This document shows positions 56,636-64,000 of a stretch of DNA of 64,000 nt, in pieces. The DNA lies in the NCBI GenBank assembly GCA_016932575.1, contig JAFGCO010000055.1:343670-407669 (forward strand), read 5' to 3'. Made by a program: the position numbers and the translations under genes. Each line of letters starts with the position of its first letter. The stretch's first letter is position 1. The notes under the pieces were generated by a model that saw only the letters and a list, made by a program, of their open reading frames with translations, was not told where the DNA came from and searched no databases. This DNA is from a bacterium. GTDB taxonomy: Bacteria; Zhuqueibacterota; QNDG01; JAFGCO01.

Positions 56636-58399
56636 ATGACGCTCCGAAAAAAATATATCCATGTCTGTTTTCTGTGTCTGTTTGGACTGAGGATTCTGAG
56701 CGGCCCTGTCCTTTTTACAAAACCGGCGGGTGAATACGATGCTTCCGATCCATCTAATGATTTTGGAGATGCCGGCTGGAAATCTCTGTCCCTCCGGGAA
56801 AAAATCGGACAGACCATGATCATCAATTCGCTGATCCGTGATCATGAAACCTTCGAAGGCGGCAGCCTGAAGGATTTTTTCAACACCTATCCGGTCGGCG
56901 GCTTTTTCATGGCAGACTGGTATTTCAACCTGCATACATCAAGAGACTCGATCATATACGGCATCAAGGTGTGTATTGCCCAATATGCAGCCGCAACGAA
57001 AGTGCCCCTTATTTTCATGGAAGATTATGAACGCGGGGTGGGAGAACGTGTGCCGCCTTATACGTATTTGCCTGTGGAAATGGCACTGGGAGCGGCCGCC
57101 TCCGAGAAACTGGCCTATGATTACGGTACGGCCATTGCCCTGGAATCGCGCGACCTGGGCATCAACTGGCTGCTCCATCCGGTGGCGGATTTGAATTTGA
57201 ATCCCCTGCATCCTCTGGTCAACGAGCGGGCCGTGTCAGACGACCCGGAGATCGCGATCCCCCTGCTCAAGAATCAGCTTGCCGGCCTGCAGGAGCACGG
57301 CATTATCGCCACACTCAAGCATTTTCCCGGAGACGGAGCCACCGTCCGGGACCAGCATCTCATGACCGCTTCCAATACCCTGGATTGGGAGAGCTGGCAG
57401 CAGACCTTCGGCCGGGTATTTCAGGCGCTCATTGATCAGGGCGCGGCAGCCGTGATGGTGGGACATTTGACATTTCCTGCCTATCAAACGGAAACCCCGG
57501 ACGAAAGGCTCCCCCCATCGACATTGTCCAAAGAAGTCATTCAGACTTTATTGAAACAGGAGATGGGATTCGAGGGTGTGGTCATTTCTGATGCCATGAA
57601 CATGGGCGGTGCCGCAGGATTTTATGATAATCAGCTAGAAACAGCCATTGCCTGTTTTGAAGCCGGTATCGATATGATCCTCTGGCCGCGGCTGGCGGTT
57701 ATGGATTCTCTGGAAGCGAGAATTCTGCGGGGTGACATTTCTATGGAGCGGCTCGATGATTCGGTGCGGCGTATCTGGGCAGTGAAAAAACGGTTTGGCT
57801 TATTGAAAAAAAATCCTGTTCTTTTCCGCACTTTGTCTCGGGAAGACCGCTTATTTGTGGATCAGACGGCACGGGCTGTGGCCGGGAGATCGGTAACCCT
57901 GATCAAGGAGGATGAAAAAATGCTTCCTCTGACCCCGGACCGCTTCGAAAAATTACTCCTGGTCAATATAAGTGAGCAGGATAAAACATCTCTGTTTCTG
58001 CCCACTGCGCAGATGCTCGAAGCCAGAGGATTTCAGGTGGAGACGATGCACGGATTGTCCTTTTTTAACTGGGAATGGCGGGCCAGGCAGCTGGATCCCT
58101 ATGACAAAATTCTGGTGTGCCTTGAAAACCGATATTTGAATCCTGTGGGAATTTCCCTGCTGCGGGGTCAGGAAGCCGAATCGGTCTGGATGCTGAATAT
58201 TCTCCCCAAAGATAAAATCATCGCTATTTCATACAGCAATCCTTATTATGTGAATTTTTATTTTGAACAGGCGCCGGTCCTGATCAATGCGTACAGCAGT
58301 GATGCCTATATGCAGGAGGCGGTGGTACGCGCGATTACCGGAGAACAGCCGTTTCAGGGCGTTTCTCCTGTCATGCTTGACCATGATATTTTGAAATGA
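56636..58399 (+). CDS. Glycoside hydrolase family 3 (NagZ-like)
   Basis: 587 residues. A probable signal peptide or anchor (VCFLCLFGLRILSGPVLF) precedes the GH3 barrel: LSLREKIGQTMII, GGFFMAD, EDYERGVGER, KHFPGDGATVRDQH (from 228), and the nucleophile Asp-319 in VVISDAMNMGGA. A C-terminal domain of about 190 residues (after about 395) is present, so it is larger than the single-domain cytoplasmic NagZ. Likely a periplasmic beta-N-acetylhexosaminidase or beta-glucosidase. Its stop overlaps the next gene by four bases (ATGA). Confidence 0.88.
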   Translation: MTLRKKYIHVCFLCLFGLRILSGPVLFTKPAGEYDASDPSNDFGDAGWKSLSLREKIGQTMIINSLIRDHETFEGGSLKDFFNTYPVGGFFMADWYFNLHTSRDSIIYGIKVCIAQYAAATKVPLIFMEDYERGVGERVPPYTYLPVEMALGAAASEKLAYDYGTAIALESRDLGINWLLHPVADLNLNPLHPLVNERAVSDDPEIAIPLLKNQLAGLQEHGIIATLKHFPGDGATVRDQHLMTASNTLDWESWQQTFGRVFQALIDQGAAAVMVGHLTFPAYQTETPDERLPPSTLSKEVIQTLLKQEMGFEGVVISDAMNMGGAAGFYDNQLETAIACFEAGIDMILWPRLAVMDSLEARILRGDISMERLDDSVRRIWAVKKRFGLLKKNPVLFRTLSREDRLFVDQTARAVAGRSVTLIKEDEKMLPLTPDRFEKLLLVNISEQDKTSLFLPTAQMLEARGFQVETMHGLSFFNWEWRARQLDPYDKILVCLENRYLNPVGISLLRGQEAESVWMLNILPKDKIIAISYSNPYYVNFYFEQAPVLINAYSSDAYMQEAVVRAITGEQPFQGVSPVMLDHDILK

Positions 58400-58992
58400 A
58401 TGAGGCGGGTTTGAATTTTCTCTGGGATATAAAATCCCACTGGTATCATGCGGTTCGCCGGATACCGGGTATTCGATGGATTCTGGAACAGGAAAACAGG
58501 AATCTCCGGGACCTGATTGTGAAATATGATGTCAAACCGGCTTTGATTTTGGATATCGGAACTGGCGCGGGATCTTCATTGGATGTGTTTCCCCCCGATG
58601 TGCCTGCAGTGGCCGTTGACCGCTCTCCGGGCATGCTGAAACAGGCCGGAAAGCGGCGGGCCGGTCTGCTGCCGGTCACTGCGGACGCGCAATTTCTCCC
58701 CTTTAAATCAGGATGTACAGATTTTTGCGCCTGCATTGGCGTCACTGAATATCTGTCTTCGGCAGATATGCTTTTCAGGGAGGTTTACCGTGTTCTGTCA
58801 CCGGGCGGATGGTTTCTGTACACAAGTGCGAGGCCTTCTTTTTTCAATCAATTGCGAATGTGTCTGGGGCACCGGATGAATCTGATGCCAGACCGCGCGT
58901 GGGCGAAATCATCTGAAAAACATGGATTTTACCTGCTGGGCCGTCGAATGTCATGGCTTCAGCATCAATGGTTATTAAAAAAATTGCAATAA
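58396..58992 (+). CDS. Class I SAM-dependent methyltransferase
   Basis: 198 residues of the Methyltransf_11 type. SAM-binding motif I LILDIGTGAGSSLDVF, an acidic residue after strand 2 (VAVDRSPGML), LPVTADAQFLPFKSG (motif II), FCACIGVTEYLSSADMLFREVYRVLSPGGWFLYTS (post-motif and 'LSPGG'). Begins in the stop of the GH3 gene, which points to coupled translation. Substrate unknown. Confidence 0.88.
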   Translation: MNEAGLNFLWDIKSHWYHAVRRIPGIRWILEQENRNLRDLIVKYDVKPALILDIGTGAGSSLDVFPPDVPAVAVDRSPGMLKQAGKRRAGLLPVTADAQFLPFKSGCTDFCACIGVTEYLSSADMLFREVYRVLSPGGWFLYTSARPSFFNQLRMCLGHRMNLMPDRAWAKSSEKHGFYLLGRRMSWLQHQWLLKKLQ

Positions 58993-59252
58993 ATACGATA
59001 TTAATAACGTAAATTTCGCAATAAATTTGACATTATCCCTCTTTTTTATTATATTACTCACCGTTTTACATCCAGCGCAGACATTTTAAAAGAAATATTT
59101 TATTCCCGGCGATGCCGGGCCCCGGAGAATCTGACACCCTGCATGTTTTTACAGGATGATTATTCGAGGCGTTTTATAATGCGGCCCTATGCGAACCTGC
59201 CGGGATTCGGATAGAGGCTGTTTTTCAACCCTATGATATCGGAGGGATTGTT
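58993..59252. other. Leader of the PLD-like T9SS gene
   Basis: About 260 bases with a consensus-like promoter (59027-59055), a CCCGGC/GCCGGG stem-loop near 59104, and a small open frame (from 59179) too short to be judged. No RNA family recognised. Confidence 0.5.
59027..59055 (+). promoter_or_regulatory. Candidate sigma-70 promoter of PLD-like gene
   Basis: TTGACA, 17-base spacer, TATATT: an excellent match. Start near 59062, giving an untranslated leader of about 190 bases before the ATG at 59253. Confidence 0.6.
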
Positions 59253-62200
59253 ATGAATCAGCGATGTTGTCAAATAACCATTGGCTTCGTTTTACTGTCG
59301 GCTTCCCTGTATGCGCAGCAGGGGATTCATCCCGTCATCAGTGAAATTCGGTACGATGAACGCAGCGGCATTAATGAAGAGTTTGTCGAATTGTACAATC
59401 CGACACCCGACACGATTTTTTTGGGTGGGTGGGCCCTGTCCTATAAAAGCAAAACAGGGACATCATGGCGAAACAAGGAGACCTTCGGACCGGAACATCA
59501 CATTTTGCCTTGCGGATTTTTTCTTTGGGGAGGCGACGCAGTCGAACCCCTGCCGGATGTGGTGGAAACCAATCAAAATTCAATAGGGCTCAGCAACAGC
59601 GGCGGGCATATAGTCCTGTTAAATGCTGAAAAGGACTCCATCGACCGGGTCGCATGGGAAGGAGGAGATTCACCGGAGGGGAATGAGGATGCCGGAAAAA
59701 CAGAAGACGGCGGCTCTCTGGAGCGAAAAGCTTCGGCCGAATCCACACCGGAATCCATGGCCGGGGTAGGAGAAGAAGCATTCTCAGGCAATGCGCAGGA
59801 TACGGATAACAATGGCGCGGATTTCGTGAGTCAGCCGCCTGAACATGTAAATCCGCAAAATTCAAAAAGCTCTCCGGAACCCGATCCGGAAAAAATATTT
59901 GGAAAGGGGAATGCCCGGTTTTCAAAAGATTGGGCGTTTGGCAACACGGTCGTGGATATCCGGCTTCAGATCCGCTCTGAACCAGGTTCTGTCATTCAGC
60001 AGGCGGGCGTCCTGCCTCCCTGGGACGCAGAAGATGTGACCCTGGAAGAGGACTCGTTTACGGATGCTGCCTTCTCGTTTTCAGGGGATACCCTTCTGGT
60101 CTCCGGGGTGCTGTTGTCCGGAGATCAAATACTCAGCCTTGTTTTTTACTCTGCACAGCTTCCGGGTACACCCTCCGTGACTGCCTGGCCCGTTTTTACT
60201 GAAACCGAAACCAGCCATGGATTGCTGCCCGTTCGGTCTTTTCCCGTTTTTCAGGTATTGCCGGCTTGTATACCCATTTCCTCTCTTCACAAGAACGGCA
60301 GTGATGGCATTCCCCTCATGTTAGGGGACACTGTGGCTGTTCAGGGTGTGGTCACAGCGGGCACGGGCACATTTTCCAGTGAATTCACAGATGTCTTTAT
60401 CCAGGACAAATCAGGAGGGATCAAAATCTTTGACAATGAAATTACGGTTCCGTTTTCTCTGGGTGACAGTATTACGGTTTTCGGCAGGCTGGATCAGTTT
60501 CATGGGATGACCGAGCTCGTACCGGTCTGGAAGCATGTGATCATTCATTCTGCAGATCATGCATTGCCCGGGCCTGTTGTTTTAACCTGCCGGGAGATCA
60601 GCCGCACTTTTCGTCCCGATTACGGCGAGCCCGACGAGGCCAGGCTGATTCGTTTAACAAACGTTATCTACGATCCGGGCAAGGCCACGCTGACAGATAC
60701 CTCCGGTTCATGCGGCATTTATCTGAGCCCGGAAGCCGGCCTGCATATCACTCCGGGAAAATATCATATCACCGGGCTTCTCTCTCAATACACGACGGAC
60801 GCACAGCCGCCTTATGCGGACGGTTATTCCATACAGCCGCGTTTTCAATCGGATGTCGAGCCGGCTGCTGCAATTATGTTCGTCACTGTGCCCGAAGTTT
60901 CCGTGTGGCACTCGGACGGCGTCACCCTCTCGTTTGAAACCAGTCAGGCCTGTGATGTCATTGTGGATTATGGATCATCCGAAACATATACAAATCAGGT
61001 GCAGGTATCCGCAGATTCTGCACACCATCAGGTCCGGCTTGCCGGTCTTCAGGCCGCTTCGATTTATCATTACCGGGTGGTTTGCCGGTCGGGCGGAGAC
61101 CAAATCCAGACACCGGACGCCTTATTTGTGACGCTCGCACCTGCGGATGTTGCCGGCGGAATACACATTTATTTTAACGGACCGGTCCATGCTGCAGCTC
61201 TGCAGTCGGTTCCCGCCAGCGGAAACGAAAATTTGTACGATCGTCTGGTAGAACGGATTCAGGCTGCAAGGCACAGTATCGATGCCTGTTTTATGAAACT
61301 GACGGATCCGGACGTACGGGACGCCCTGATCGAAGCCCGGGACCAGGGACTGTCCGTCCGGTTTATCTGCGAACAGGATCAGTCGGCCTGTGAGGCAGTC
61401 CAATCCCTGATCGATGCCGGTATTCCCGTGATTACCGATACCTTTGGCGGCAATCCGGGAACCGGGTGTATGCACCACAAATTCGCTGTATTCGACAGAA
61501 GGGACGATTCTTCCCTGTCGGATGACTGGATCTGGACCGGCTCTTTCAATCTGACAGATTACGGTTCATATCCACAGCCTTATGAAAATGCACTGGCAAT
61601 TCAGGATGCGGCTTTGGCCGCGGTTTATACGGACGGATTTAATCGGATGTGGGGCAGCGACTCTGAAACGCCGGATGCACAGGCCGCAGGTTTTGAGGCC
61701 GGCTGTTTTCAAAATATGCCCCATCAGGTTAAGGTTGGAGAGACACTTGCCGAAGTTTATTTTTCTCCGGAGGGGGGTGGCATGGAGGCCATCTGCAATG
61801 TCATTGCGACCGCGGATCATACGATCGATTTCTGCCTGTTTTCTTTTACCCGCAATTATATTGCAGAAGCCTTGATTCAATCCCATGAAACGGGCGGTGT
61901 CACGGTTCGGGGCCTGATGGACAGCGGTCAGATCGAAAGTGACGCGGCATACAGTCAGTGGGCCGTTTTAAGTGCTGCGTTTGGTGAGCGGATCTGCAAA
62001 CATGAGGCTTCAAAAATGCTTCATCATAAATACGCGGTGATCGACGGACGTGCACCGGATTCAGATCCCGTGGTGATTACCGGGTCATACAACTGGACAC
62101 ACAGTGCGGAAATCCGCAATAATGAAAATGTATTGATTTTGCACAGTGCGGATGCGGCGGATCAGTATATTCAGGAATTTGAAGCAAGATATCACAACGC

Positions 62201-62510
62201 GTCCGGGATCAATCAAAAACAGACTTTTCCTTTGAATTGGAAGCTCCGGCAGAATTACCCCAACCCGTTCAACAGCGCGACCACAATTGATTTTACAGTA
62301 CCCCGGCCTTCCCGAGTGCGTATTCATGTGTTTGATATTCACGGCCGGACGGTCAGGCATCTTGAAAATCATTGCTATTCTCCGGGTCATTATTCCGTGC
62401 AATGGGAGGCCAGAAATGACGACGGCATCCCGGTTCCAAGCGGTGTGTACCTGATCGGTTTAAAGGCCGGAGATTTTACAGATCAGGTGAAAACCGTGCT
62501 GCTGCAGTAG
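59253..62510 (+). CDS. T9SS-sorted protein with lamin-tail and phospholipase D-like domains
   Basis: 1085 residues. Signal peptide, then a lamin-tail domain (about 28-140: VISEIRYDERSGINEEFVELYNP), a linker rich in Glu and Ser, an OB-like region (GDTVAVQGVVTAG...FIQDKSGGIKIFD), a fibronectin-III-like segment, then two HKD phospholipase-D motifs (HHKFAVFD near 740; HHKYAVID near 924), each followed by TGSFNLT or TGSYNWT. The C-terminus (about 990-1085) is a T9SS tail with QNYPNPFNSATTI and SGVYLIGL. Likely a secreted phospholipase or nuclease. GGAGG lies just before the ATG. Confidence 0.9.
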   Translation: MNQRCCQITIGFVLLSASLYAQQGIHPVISEIRYDERSGINEEFVELYNPTPDTIFLGGWALSYKSKTGTSWRNKETFGPEHHILPCGFFLWGGDAVEPLPDVVETNQNSIGLSNSGGHIVLLNAEKDSIDRVAWEGGDSPEGNEDAGKTEDGGSLERKASAESTPESMAGVGEEAFSGNAQDTDNNGADFVSQPPEHVNPQNSKSSPEPDPEKIFGKGNARFSKDWAFGNTVVDIRLQIRSEPGSVIQQAGVLPPWDAEDVTLEEDSFTDAAFSFSGDTLLVSGVLLSGDQILSLVFYSAQLPGTPSVTAWPVFTETETSHGLLPVRSFPVFQVLPACIPISSLHKNGSDGIPLMLGDTVAVQGVVTAGTGTFSSEFTDVFIQDKSGGIKIFDNEITVPFSLGDSITVFGRLDQFHGMTELVPVWKHVIIHSADHALPGPVVLTCREISRTFRPDYGEPDEARLIRLTNVIYDPGKATLTDTSGSCGIYLSPEAGLHITPGKYHITGLLSQYTTDAQPPYADGYSIQPRFQSDVEPAAAIMFVTVPEVSVWHSDGVTLSFETSQACDVIVDYGSSETYTNQVQVSADSAHHQVRLAGLQAASIYHYRVVCRSGGDQIQTPDALFVTLAPADVAGGIHIYFNGPVHAAALQSVPASGNENLYDRLVERIQAARHSIDACFMKLTDPDVRDALIEARDQGLSVRFICEQDQSACEAVQSLIDAGIPVITDTFGGNPGTGCMHHKFAVFDRRDDSSLSDDWIWTGSFNLTDYGSYPQPYENALAIQDAALAAVYTDGFNRMWGSDSETPDAQAAGFEAGCFQNMPHQVKVGETLAEVYFSPEGGGMEAICNVIATADHTIDFCLFSFTRNYIAEALIQSHETGGVTVRGLMDSGQIESDAAYSQWAVLSAAFGERICKHEASKMLHHKYAVIDGRAPDSDPVVITGSYNWTHSAEIRNNENVLILHSADAADQYIQEFEARYHNASGINQKQTFPLNWKLRQNYPNPFNSATTIDFTVPRPSRVRIHVFDIHGRTVRHLENHCYSPGHYSVQWEARNDDGIPVPSGVYLIGLKAGDFTDQVKTVLLQ

Positions 62511-62566
62511 GGAAAATGACAGGCAATTATTTTAAAATGTCAAAATTTCATAAATCAAGAGGAGTC

Positions 62567-62683
62567 ATGAAAGAGAAGATCAAGCGGTTTATCAAAAACG
62601 GAATCGAAGACGGGGACTGGATCATCGTTTTGCTGCTAATCGGCATAGGACTGATGCTGAATCTGATTGCCAAAAGCTTTTAA
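62567..62683 (+). CDS. Small 38-residue membrane peptide
   Basis: A 38-codon frame with AAGAGGAG just before the ATG. The sequence is a basic start (MKEKIKRFIKNG), an acidic patch (IEDGDW) and one membrane helix (IIVLLLIGIGLMLNLIA), ending KSF. I know no family. Good ribosome site plus clean hydrophobic pattern make it a plausible real gene; it sits 56 bases after the PLD-like gene. Confidence 0.5.
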   Translation: MKEKIKRFIKNGIEDGDWIIVLLLIGIGLMLNLIAKSF

Positions 62684-62686
62684 AGC

Positions 62687-62783
62687 CGGAGTTACAACAT
62701 TTCTGGTTCCAAAACTCAACACCCTCCTGCCCCACTGGTTCCAAAACTCCGGTTTTGGAACCAGAATTGAGTGGGTAACTCCG
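62687..62783. repeat. 97-bp imperfect inverted repeat with nested hairpin
   Basis: Ends are CGGAGTTAC (62687-62695) and GTAACTCCG (62775-62783), perfectly complementary. Inside, TTCTGGTTCCAAAAC (62701-62715) matches GTTTTGGAACCAGAA (62752-62766), and a second direct copy CTGGTTCCAAAAC (62735-62747) forms a 13-bp hairpin with the same right arm. It looks like a small palindromic mobile or REP-type element next to the integrase. The ends do not fit the integron attC core. Confidence 0.6.
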
Positions 62784-62903
62784 TTTCCCAAATAATGAAT
62801 AGATGAGAGACCGATATATTTGTTAACCAGTTCGGCAAGGAATTATATTTGTGGGGATCATTCTGTGATTCAGGTCGATTGTTCATGGGATTAATACAGA
62901 AGT

Positions 62904-62954
62904 AAGAAACCGGGTTTCTTGGACATATGCGTTCCCAAACAGAGTTTGGGAACG
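62904..62954. repeat. Two adjacent perfect palindromes upstream of integrase
   Basis: AAGAAACC-G-GGTTTCTT (62904-62920) and CGTTCCCAAAC-AGA-GTTTGGGAACG (62930-62954, 11-bp stem). Such 'TTCCCAAGC..' palindromes are widely dispersed REP-like elements, often mistranslated as 'FPNSVWER' or 'SQTEFGNE'. Confidence 0.7.
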
Positions 62955-62971
62955 AGGAAGGCGGACCCGTT

Positions 62972-63958
62972 ATGAAGCCGGATTCGGATCTATCCTCGCG
63001 TACTCCCAAACTGCTGGACCAGGTGCGTACGGTGCTGAGAATGAAACATTATTCTTACCGCACAGAAAAAGCGTATGTGTCGTGGATTTATCAATATATT
63101 GTCTACCATAACAAGAAGCATCCCAGAGACATGGGTGAGAAAGAAATCAGTCAATTTTTATCACATCTGGCGGTCAATCGCAAAGTATCCGCGGCTACTC
63201 AAAACCAGGCCCTGTGTGCGATTGTATTTCTATATAAACAGGTTCTCAATATCGACACCGGACAATTTGAAAACCTTATATGGGCTAAAAAATCAAAAAC
63301 AATTCCTGTCGTTTTCAGCCGTCAGGAAATTCAATCTTTGATGGACAATTGTACTGGCACATACTGGCTTATGGCTGCATTATTATATGGCGCAGGTCTG
63401 CGTATGAGAGAACTATTAAACCTGCGTGTAAAGGATATCGATTTTCAATATAATCAAATTACAGTGCGGAATACAAAAGGGAAAGAAGACCGTGTGGTTC
63501 CTCTGCCACAAAAAGTAAAAACGTCACTTCAGGAACATATGCGCAAGGTAAAAAATCTCCATAATAAAGATCTGAAGGAAGGATTTGGCAGCGTATACCT
63601 GCCAAATGCATTGGAGCGAAAATATAAAAACGCTGCGAAGGAATGGATATGGCAATTTGTTTTTCCAGCCCATCGAATTTCAACAGATCCAAGGTCAGGA
63701 ATACGTCGCAGACATCATTTGTACGACTCTGCCCTTCAAAAAGCCATAAAAAATGCAGTAAAAAAGGCAGGCATATCAAAACACGGCACCTGCCATACAT
63801 TGCGCCATTCATTTGCCACACATTTGCTTGAAGATGGATATGATATACGGACCGTACAGGAATTGCTGGGTCATAAGCACGTTGAGACAACCATGATATA
63901 TACACATGTTTTGAATAAAGGAGGACTTGGAGTGAAAAGTCCGATGGATACATTATAA
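62972..63958 (+). CDS. Integron-type tyrosine recombinase (IntI-like)
   Basis: 328 residues from ATG 62972; the frame open further left runs through a palindromic repeat and is not preferred. SAM-like N-terminal domain ([30 protein letters not shown]), then the catalytic domain with Arg-144 (GAGLRMREL), Lys near 169-171, His-275 and Arg-278 (HTLRH), His-301 (LGHKHV) and Tyr-310. The insert at about 194-250 ([23 protein letters not shown]...WIWQFVFPA...[11 protein letters not shown]) is the hallmark of integron integrases. All catalytic residues are intact. It overlaps the next gene by one base. No attI or attC site recognised nearby. Confidence 0.9.
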   Translation: MKPDSDLSSRTPKLLDQVRTVLRMKHYSYRTEKAYVSWIYQYIVYHNKKHPRDMGEKEISQFLSHLAVNRKVSAATQNQALCAIVFLYKQVLNIDTGQFENLIWAKKSKTIPVVFSRQEIQSLMDNCTGTYWLMAALLYGAGLRMRELLNLRVKDIDFQYNQITVRNTKGKEDRVVPLPQKVKTSLQEHMRKVKNLHNKDLKEGFGSVYLPNALERKYKNAAKEWIWQFVFPAHRISTDPRSGIRRRHHLYDSALQKAIKNAVKKAGISKHGTCHTLRHSFATHLLEDGYDIRTVQELLGHKHVETTMIYTHVLNKGGLGVKSPMDTL

Positions 63959-64000
63959 TGAAAACAATCAAAACATTATTGCCTGGCGAACCGGGAACTA
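63958..64000 (+). CDS. Partial gene after integrase, cut by window end
   Basis: ATG 63958 (TAATG overlap with the integrase stop) begins [14 protein letters not shown] and runs off the window. The start resembles small proteins of unknown function seen in diverse bacteria ('LLPGxPGT...'), but 14 residues are too few to be sure. Probably cotranslated with the integrase. Confidence 0.45.
   Translation, partial: MKTIKTLLPGEPGT

Noticed and set aside
62687..62783. attC-like site
   Set aside because: Outer ends do not match RYYYAAC/GTTRRRY and the inner arms are perfect duplicates, more like a REP or MITE element.
62927..62971. N-terminal extension of the integrase
   Set aside because: Reads through a palindromic repeat ([12 protein letters not shown] peptide); the integrase similarity begins after ATG 62972.
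1..64000. tRNA, rRNA or CRISPR array
   Set aside because: No cloverleaf, T-arm GTTCRANNC context, rRNA signature or spaced direct repeats were recognised by eye in the intergenic regions.

Overview
The window is a gene-dense chromosomal segment of moderate GC (roughly mid-40s percent by eye). It most likely comes from a Gram-negative member of the FCB superphylum, of a KSB1/Calditrichota-like type; the lineage is inferred, not shown. The clues are three secreted proteins ending in a 'YPNPFN...' type IX secretion (T9SS) sorting domain, a Gld-type ABC exporter operon, a FecI/FecR/TonB-receptor set whose receptor has an N-terminal STN domain, and a threonine synthase coupled to a phosphoglycerate-mutase-like homoserine kinase. 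No rRNA, tRNA or CRISPR array was recognised.

Layout. 38-2748: mnmA with an overlapping mini-rhodanese, panB and a small membrane protein. 2749-3573: AT-rich leader with a possible sigma-54 promoter. 3574-13106: a Tad/Flp pilus locus in one orientation (two pilins, tadE, cpaB, cpaC, tadG, cpaE, cpaF, tadB, tadC), ending in an unusual DUF192-isoprenylcysteine-methyltransferase-like fusion. 13125-14789: secreted beta-helix protein on the minus strand. 15082-18995: thrC, the proposed homoserine kinase and an aminotransferase. 19109-21040: T9SS protein with two CBM9-like domains. 21621-28049: DUF362 Tat protein, voltage-gated K+ channel with a zinc-ribbon tail, GNAT, MATE, DapA-family lyase, glycerate kinase. 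28421-31733: ABC-2 exporter. 31918-32766: D-amino-acid transaminase. 32843-37458 (minus): GldA/GldF/GldG/DUF4340 operon. 37816-42140: ECF sigma, FecR, TonB receptor. 42186-45469 (minus): nucleoside transporter and GH2 glycosidase. 45792-49700 (minus): giant beta-propeller T9SS protein. 49920-53420 (minus): glucan phosphorylase and folC. 53610-58992: MauE/DoxX protein, threonine dehydrogenase, DUF4143 ATPase, GH3 glycosidase, methyltransferase. 59253-62683: T9SS phospholipase-D-like protein and a 38-residue membrane peptide. 62687-64000: palindrome cluster, an integron-type integrase and the start of another gene.

How it fits together: surface adhesion (Tad pilus) and secreted T9SS proteins and glycosidases suggest a particle- or polysaccharide-associated heterotroph with a regulated TonB uptake system. 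The clearest regulatory signal is TTGNNN-N17-TATNTT promoters. Three of them lie directly on the start codon with no Shine-Dalgarno sequence, which suggests leaderless mRNAs. One of these, at the DUF4143 ATPase, is covered by a perfect 14-3-14 palindrome that looks like an operator. The integrase at the right edge is IntI-like, but no attI or attC site was recognised around it.
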